Assembly (NCBI GenBank): GCA_903893335.1
Contig: CAITLX010000510.1
Location: forward strand, 1-12,071
DNA length: 12,071 nucleotides
DNA from: an uncultured delta proteobacterium
GTDB lineage: Bacteria > Myxococcota_A > Polyangia > Polyangiales > Polyangiaceae
Direction of reading: 5' to 3'
Positions 6,594 through 12,071 of the stretch are shown here, in pieces. Position numbers and translations under genes: made by a program. How positions within the stretch are numbered: the stretch's first letter is position 1; every line of letters starts with the position of its first letter. Below the pieces are notes generated by a model that made no database searches, was not told the DNA's origin, and saw only the letters and a list, made by a program, of their open reading frames with translations.

Positions 6594-7229
6594 ATGCAAC
6601 TCTTCCAGCTTCCGCACAGCCACTACAGCGCCAAGGTCAAGATCGCCCTGCTCGAGAAGGGGCTCGCGTACGACGAGCCCGCGCTCGGCGACGATTTCGC
6701 GCGCTCGCCCGAGTTTCTCGCGCGAAACCCGCTCGGCAAGGTCCCCTTCCTGCAGGACGGCGCGTTCGGACTGGGCGAGTCCGAGGTCATCGTCGAGTAC
6801 CTCGAGGAGCGCTACCCCGAGCCCGCGCTGCTGCCGCCGACGGTCGAGGGGCGCGCGCGCAGCCGCTGGCTCTCGCGCTTCCACGATCTCTACCTCGGGC
6901 CGCAGGTCTCGATGCTCTACTTCGCGCTCTCCGACGGGCGAGCGGGCACGGCGGCGTTCGCTCCCGAGGTGCAGCGCCTGGTCGACCTCGTCGCTCTGCT
7001 CGAGGGGCAGATCGCGCCCGATCCCTACCTGCTCGGCGCGCAGTTCACGCTCGCCGACGCCTCGTACCCGCTCACCTACCACTACATCGGGCTGCTCAGC
7101 GGGGCCCACGGCCGACCCCTCACGGCCGTCGAGATGCCTCGGCTCGCGCGCTGGTTCGACGCCGCGTCGCGCCGCCCCTCGGTGACCAAGGTGCTCGACG
7201 CCGCGAAGGCGGCGCTCGGCGGGGGCTGA
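6594..7229 (+). CDS. glutathione S-transferase family protein
   Basis: The 211-residue length is typical of cytosolic GSTs, which conjugate or reduce substrates with glutathione. The N-terminal thioredoxin fold (residues 1-77) shows MQLFQLPHSHYSAKVKIALL, with S9/Y11/S12 near the usual catalytic Ser/Tyr position, then NPLGKVPFL containing the cis-proline (P51), and the glutathione gamma-glutamyl-binding pair E62-S63 in GESEVIVEYLEE. The all-helical C-terminal domain (about 88-205) contains the N-capping box FTLADASYP expected of the fold. There is no signal peptide, so it is cytoplasmic. Which residue activates glutathione, and the substrate, cannot be told from sequence. The start is placed by homology because no SD precedes it. 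It ends 4 nt before the histidine kinase start, so the two are almost certainly one operon. Confidence 0.9.
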   Translation: MQLFQLPHSHYSAKVKIALLEKGLAYDEPALGDDFARSPEFLARNPLGKVPFLQDGAFGLGESEVIVEYLEERYPEPALLPPTVEGRARSRWLSRFHDLYLGPQVSMLYFALSDGRAGTAAFAPEVQRLVDLVALLEGQIAPDPYLLGAQFTLADASYPLTYHYIGLLSGAHGRPLTAVEMPRLARWFDAASRRPSVTKVLDAAKAALGGG

Positions 7230-7233
7230 GCGC

Positions 7234-9126
7234 TTGGCCGGTCCGCTCCCGTTCGCGGCGCTCGTGGCGTTCGAGTGGTTGGACACCCCGATGTGGGTGT
7301 TCGACCTGGAGCACCGGCGCATGGCGTGGGCCAACGCCGCGGGGGTGGCGTTCTGGAACGCGAAGTCGGTCGCCGACCTGCTCGCGCGCGATTTCTCGAG
7401 CCTCTCGGAGGCGACCGTCTCGCGCAACCTGGCGACGATGCGCGAGCACGCGGCGGGGCGCACCTTTCGCGAGCAGTGGACGCTGTACCCCAAGGGCAAG
7501 CCCGTCACGGTCAAGGCGCACAGCACCGGCGTCGTGCTCGACGACGGCACCGTCGCCATCCTGTACGAGGTCCACGCGGCGCCCGAGGGCGTCGACCCCG
7601 AGTCGCTGCGGGCGGTCGAGGCGCTCCAGCACACCTCCGTGCTCGTGGCGCTTCACCGGCTCGACGGTGGGGCGCTGCTGCGCAACCCCGCGGCTGTGCG
7701 CGAGCTGGGCGCGGCGCAGGCCGGGGGCGTCTCCGACGCGTTCGCGGCGATGTTCGTCGAGCCCGAGGTCGCGGCGCGAGCGCGCGCTTGCGTCGAGGCG
7801 GGCGACACGTTCAGCGAGGAGGTGCAGCTCGCGACGCTGCGGGGGCCGCGGTGGCACGGCCTCGACGCGCGCCCGGTGCTCGACCCGGTGACGGGCGACC
7901 GGCTCGTGCAGGTCAACGCGCGCGACATCACCGACCGCAAAGAGGCCGAGCGCGCCCTCGAGCGCGCCAAGCAGTACGCCGAGGCCGCCAACGTCGCGAA
8001 GAGCCAGTTTCTCGCCAACATGAGCCACGAGATCCGCACGCCGATGAACGGCGTCATCGGGATGCTCGAGGTCGTGATGGAGACCGAGCTCGACGCCGAG
8101 CAGAAGCGCTTCCTCGACCTCGCGCGCTCGTCGGCCGAGTCGCTGCTCGCGATCATCGACGAGATCCTCGATTTCTCGAAGATCGAGGCCGGTCAGCTGC
8201 GCATCGAGAGCGTCGGGCTCAGCGTGCCGCCGCTCGTGCAGCAGGTCACCGCTCCCATGGCGCTGCGCGGCCAGCAGAAGGGGGTGCGCGTGCAGACCGA
8301 GCTCGACGCGGCCATCCCGGCGCGGCTGCTCGGCGACCCGCACCGCCTGCGCCAGGTGCTGGTCAACCTCCTCGGCAACGCGCTCAAGTTCACCGAGCAT
8401 GGCTCGGTCGTCGTCTCGGTCGAGCTCGTCGAGCAGACGCCGACGGACGCCCTGCTGCGCTTCTGCGTGCGCGACACGGGCATCGGCATCGCGCACGAGC
8501 AGCAGGGGCGGGTGTTCGAGCAGTTCGTGCAGGCCGACGGCTCGACCACGCGTAAATTCGGCGGCACCGGCCTCGGCCTCGCCATCTGCAACCAGCTCGT
8601 GCGCCTGATGGGCGGCCAGCTCGAGCTCGACAGCGCGCTCGGTCGGGGCAGCGCGTTCAGCTTCGCGCTGCGCTTCGGCTTGCCGCCTGCGTCCGAGCTC
8701 CCGGCGAAGGCGGCGGGCGACTCGAGCCCGGTGCGGCGGCCGCCGTTCGGCCGCGACCGGCTCGTGCTGCTCGCCGAGGACAACGCCGTCAACCAGGCGG
8801 TCGCGGTCTCGATGCTCGCGCGGCTCGGCTTTCGCGTCGTGGTCGCCGACGACGGCCAGCGCGCCCTCGAGCTCGCGCGGGCGCAGCCCGAGTTCGTGCT
8901 CGTGCTGATGGACCTGCAGATGCCGGTCATGGGGGGCTTCGAGGCCACGCTGCGTCTGCGCGAGCTTCAGCAGCTCACCGGCCGGCGCATCCCGATCCTC
9001 GCGATGACCGCCCACGCGATGGAGGGCGACCGCGCGCGGTGCCTCGCGGCGGGCATGGACGACCACATCGCGAAGCCCATTCGCATGAACTCGCTCGCCG
9101 AGACGCTGGAGCACTGGGCTCCGTAG
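7234..9126 (+). CDS. soluble hybrid histidine kinase (PAS-PAS-HisKA-HATPase-REC)
   Basis: A 630-residue sensor kinase without membrane segments. Two PAS-like sensor domains lie at about 10-122 (WVFDLEHRRMAWANAAG) and 128-232 (ending NARDITDRKEAE), then a short coiled linker. The HisKA dimerisation domain has SHEIRTP with phospho-acceptor H265. The HATPase_c domain has the N box around N378/N382 (QVLVNLLGNALKF), G1 DTGIGIA (D414-) and G2 GGTGLGL (443-449). A fused receiver domain (about 508-628) has acidic E515/D516, phospho-acceptor D560 in LMDLQMP, T592 and K614. All catalytic residues look intact. There is no Hpt domain or DNA-binding output, so phosphate must pass to a partner elsewhere. 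The start is the TTG at 7234, 4 nt after the GST stop; GTG 7264 is an alternative and would only trim 10 residues. A cytoplasmic signal is implied. Confidence 0.93.
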   Translation: MAGPLPFAALVAFEWLDTPMWVFDLEHRRMAWANAAGVAFWNAKSVADLLARDFSSLSEATVSRNLATMREHAAGRTFREQWTLYPKGKPVTVKAHSTGVVLDDGTVAILYEVHAAPEGVDPESLRAVEALQHTSVLVALHRLDGGALLRNPAAVRELGAAQAGGVSDAFAAMFVEPEVAARARACVEAGDTFSEEVQLATLRGPRWHGLDARPVLDPVTGDRLVQVNARDITDRKEAERALERAKQYAEAANVAKSQFLANMSHEIRTPMNGVIGMLEVVMETELDAEQKRFLDLARSSAESLLAIIDEILDFSKIEAGQLRIESVGLSVPPLVQQVTAPMALRGQQKGVRVQTELDAAIPARLLGDPHRLRQVLVNLLGNALKFTEHGSVVVSVELVEQTPTDALLRFCVRDTGIGIAHEQQGRVFEQFVQADGSTTRKFGGTGLGLAICNQLVRLMGGQLELDSALGRGSAFSFALRFGLPPASELPAKAAGDSSPVRRPPFGRDRLVLLAEDNAVNQAVAVSMLARLGFRVVVADDGQRALELARAQPEFVLVLMDLQMPVMGGFEATLRLRELQQLTGRRIPILAMTAHAMEGDRARCLAAGMDDHIAKPIRMNSLAETLEHWAP

Positions 9127-9143
9127 GGGCGGTCGGCGCAGCG

Positions 9144-9157
9144 GCTCCGCGCGGAGC
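9144..9157. terminator. perfect 14-bp GC palindrome between convergent genes
   Basis: The 32-bp gap between the histidine kinase stop and the convergent kinase stop contains a perfect palindrome (arms GCTCC and GGAGC around GCGC). It could act as a small bidirectional hairpin but lacks a T-tract on either strand, so it is at best a weak or Rho-assisted terminator and may be chance at this GC content. Confidence 0.3.
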
Positions 9158-9158
9158 G

Positions 9159-10666
<1,508 letters not shown>

Positions 10667-10670
<4 letters not shown>

Positions 10671-10705
10671 GCTCGCCTCCGCGCGGTGCGAAGCCGCCGC
10701 GTCAT
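10667..10705 (-). CDS. possible 12-codon coupled mini-ORF (proximal)
   Basis: From the ATG at 10705-10703 (second repeat copy) the frame reads MTRRLRTARRRA and stops at TGA 10669-10667, which overlaps the kinase ATG as ATGA. A GGGGG run sits at SD distance upstream. The peptide is very basic. It may be a translated leader that delivers ribosomes to the kinase start, or an accidental by-product of the repeat. There is no evidence that the peptide itself has a function. Confidence 0.3.
10676..10680 (-). promoter_or_regulatory. Shine-Dalgarno site of the second kinase
   Basis: On the minus strand GGAGG is followed by CGAGC and the ATG at 10670, ideal 5-nt spacing. The two upstream repeat copies have GGGGG in the same place, so this copy carries the best SD of the three. 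Confidence 0.75.
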
Positions 10706-10740
10706 GCTCGCCCCCAACAGGTGCGACGCTGAAGCGTCAT
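10702..10740 (-). CDS. possible 12-codon coupled mini-ORF (distal)
   Basis: From the ATG at 10740-10738 (third repeat copy) the frame reads MTLQRRTCWGRA and stops at TGA 10704-10702, overlapping the next mini-ORF start as ATGA. GGGGG lies at SD distance. A small hairpin (GACGC/GCGTC, 4-nt loop, 10725-10738) overlaps its first codons. The same frame stays open upstream to a TTG at 10938, but that longer 78-codon version has no features of a protein. Confidence 0.25.
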   Translation of the reverse strand: MTLQRRTCWGRA

Positions 10741-10956
10741 GCTCGCCCCCGCGTCGTGCTGCCGTCGATGTCGCCGCGCCGAAACGCCGCCACTCCGCTG
10801 TCGCGCCTGTACTTCACGCCCGCCCCCCTCGATTGCTACCTGTCGCTCGCAGGCTGTCGGCGCCGACCCCCGGCGCTGCTCAACCTCCCCTACACGAGCA
10901 CAGAAGTCCCCCTTACGCCCCTTGCAGGACGAGGTCAACGGGGGCGCTCGCGCCGC

Positions 10957-12071
10957 TCAGCCGCCGCACCTGGCGCGCACCCACGCGACGCCCGACGGGG
11001 TGCGCAGGGCGAGCTCGACGTCGTCGCCGCGGGTCTCGATCGTGAAGCCGCTCGCGTCGCCGACGGCCACGTCGCTCGTCGCGGGCACGCCGCGCTCGTC
11101 GAGGCGCAGCGCGTGGACGATGGGGCGATCGTGGTGGCGGCAGTCGACCGGCGCGATCCACGCGAGCAGGGCTCCCGAGGCGAGCGGGCGCGCGAAGGCG
11201 CTCGAGGGGGGCGCGCTCGTCGGCACGCGCTCGGGCGGCATCCCGGGTCGCTCGAGGAGGATGGCGGCGCCCCCCTTCGCGCAGCCTTGCGCGTCGACCG
11301 GGGCCTCGTGGCTCGCGACCAGCGCGAGCCCGGAGCCGCCGAGGCGCGTCACGTCGAGCACCCCCGCGTGCACGGGCAGCGAGGCGACGGGCTCGACGTG
11401 CGTGCCCGAGACGCGCAGCCAGACCACGGCGTCGCCCGCTGCGAGCGCGACGTCGGCGGTCGTGTCGTCGAGCGCCGCGACCGCGAGCGGGTGGGTGTCC
11501 GACGCGCCCGCGGGGCCATCGAGATCGACGCGCTGCCAGGTGGACGGCGGCGCGGCCGCGCTCCCCGCGAAGAGCGTCGCGCCGGGCCTCGCGACCTGGC
11601 CGATGCGGGTCGCGAGCGCGGCGCAGCGGGTCGCGGTGCAGCGCAGATCGACCGCGGTCGCGTGGTCCCCCTCGCCGAGGGTGGAGACGTCGCCCTCCTC
11701 GCGCCAGAGCGTGAGCCGGTGGTTGGGCGGGTCGGCCGGGGCGTCGGAGAGCGCGCGCCAGCGCCCCGCGGCGGCTGCGTACGCGACCGCGGGCCAGGGG
11801 GCGCGCCGCGAGGGCGCGGGGGACGCGAGCGCGAGCGTGACGAGGCCATGCTCGGGGGGCTCGCCGTCGCGCGCCACGAGAAGCTCCGCCGGCGCGCCCG
11901 CTGCTGCGACGAAGCGCAGCCCGTCGGTGGGCAGCGCCGCGCGCGCCACCGGCGGCACCAGAGCGCATCCGGGGGGCAGGGCGAAATCGCCCGCTCCCGC
12001 GAGGCGCTCGAGGCGCCAAGGCGCGGGGAGGCGCGCGCCGTCGTCCACGGCGGGCGCGGGCGGCGCGGGCG
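10957..12071 (-). CDS. extracytoplasmic beta-rich protein, 5' end outside the window
   Basis: The frame is open from the right edge of the window to TGA 10959-10957, about 371 codons. The rightmost residues are a Pro/Ala run (PAPPAPA) leading into VDDGARLPAPWRLERL, which looks like the linker after a signal peptide or lipobox, so the true start is probably beyond base 12071; GTG 12048 is only the first in-window candidate. The body is alanine-rich with short beta-strand repeats (LRFVAAAGAPAELLVARD, WPAVAYAAAAGRWRALSD, LAVAALDDTTADVALAAGDA, GVLDVTRLGGSGLALVASH), reminiscent of a beta-propeller. Cysteine pairs (LRCTATRCAAL; DAQGCAKGG; VDCRHH) suggest an oxidising compartment. I recognise no family or catalytic motif. 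It is on the same strand as the second kinase, 286 bp upstream of it. Confidence 0.7.
   Translation of the reverse strand, partial: PAPPAPAVDDGARLPAPWRLERLAGAGDFALPPGCALVPPVARAALPTDGLRFVAAAGAPAELLVARDGEPPEHGLVTLALASPAPSRRAPWPAVAYAAAAGRWRALSDAPADPPNHRLTLWREEGDVSTLGEGDHATAVDLRCTATRCAALATRIGQVARPGATLFAGSAAAPPSTWQRVDLDGPAGASDTHPLAVAALDDTTADVALAAGDAVVWLRVSGTHVEPVASLPVHAGVLDVTRLGGSGLALVASHEAPVDAQGCAKGGAAILLERPGMPPERVPTSAPPSSAFARPLASGALLAWIAPVDCRHHDRPIVHALRLDERGVPATSDVAVGDASGFTIETRGDDVELALRTPSGVAWVRARCGG

Larger units (their letters stand above)
10671..10956. other. 286-bp gap upstream of the second kinase
   Basis: This gap lies between the kinase start and the stop of the same-strand gene to the right. 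Its kinase-proximal part is the 35-bp repeat block. The remainder (about 10770-10956) must hold the kinase promoter if the kinase is not transcribed from the upstream gene. The only -35-like hexamer I see is TTGACC (minus strand, 10938-10933), with a poor TAAGGG 17 bp on. No terminator hairpin with a T-tract, tRNA or other element is visible. Confidence 0.4.

Noticed and set aside
10702..10938. 78-codon minus-strand frame from a TTG in the kinase upstream gap
   Set aside because: No SD, no signal or domain; only its last 12 codons, which start at the repeated ATG, are of interest.
10910..10938. Sigma-70-like promoter TTGACC-17-TAAGGG on the minus strand
   Set aside because: The -35 is good but the -10 matches only two of six bases, and it lies about 240 bp from the kinase start; not enough to annotate.

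Overview
The window reads as very GC-rich, delta-proteobacterial-type DNA, most likely from a myxobacterium (Myxococcota, perhaps Polyangiales). The basis is gene content rather than any marker gene: two Ser/Thr protein kinases of the Pkn type, a PEGA-domain protein, tandem SUMF1/FGE-fold lipoproteins, several cysteine-rich lipoproteins with long Ala/Ser/Pro-rich stretches, and a soluble hybrid histidine kinase. GC content is so high that nearly every real gene carries long open antisense frames. I used homology motifs, signal peptides, lipoboxes and Shine-Dalgarno (SD) sites to choose the real strand.

Layout, left to right. (1) 1-348 (-) is the N-terminal part of a Ser/Thr kinase cut by the window edge. 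It diverges from (2) 425-1471 (+), a secreted or membrane-anchored TPR/PEGA protein. (3) 1483-2901 (-) and 2898-4301 (-) are two paralogous lipoproteins with FGE-sulfatase (SUMF1) folds, joined by an ATGA stop/start overlap and converging on the PEGA gene. (4) 4339-5292 (+), 5366-6055 (+) and 6086-6433 (+) encode a large Cys-rich lipoprotein, a probable outer-membrane beta-barrel protein and a small Cys-rich lipoprotein. (5) 6594-7229 (+) is a glutathione S-transferase followed after 4 nt by (6) 7234-9126 (+), a PAS-PAS-HisKA-HATPase-REC hybrid histidine kinase. (7) 9159-10670 (-) is a second, soluble Ser/Thr kinase with an N-terminal four-cysteine motif and an unrecognised C-terminal region. 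(8) 10957-12071 (-) is an extracytoplasmic-looking beta-rich protein whose N-terminus lies outside the window.

Functionally the window mixes signalling (two Ser/Thr kinases, one hybrid histidine kinase, one PEGA protein) with cell-envelope proteins (three lipoproteins with clear lipoboxes, a fourth with a weaker one, a beta-barrel). Only the FGE pair, the beta-barrel/small lipoprotein pair and the GST/histidine-kinase pair have spacing that suggests co-transcription.

The most unusual structure is just upstream of the second kinase. The kinase's own start region is repeated three times at an exact 35-bp period (10664-10768). On the coding strand this creates two successive 12-codon mini-ORFs, each ending in an ATGA overlap with the next start and finally with the kinase start. 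No tRNA, rRNA, CRISPR array, insertion sequence or phage gene was seen. There is no gene-free stretch longer than 300 bases; the two largest gaps (6434-6593 and 10671-10956) are described as features.
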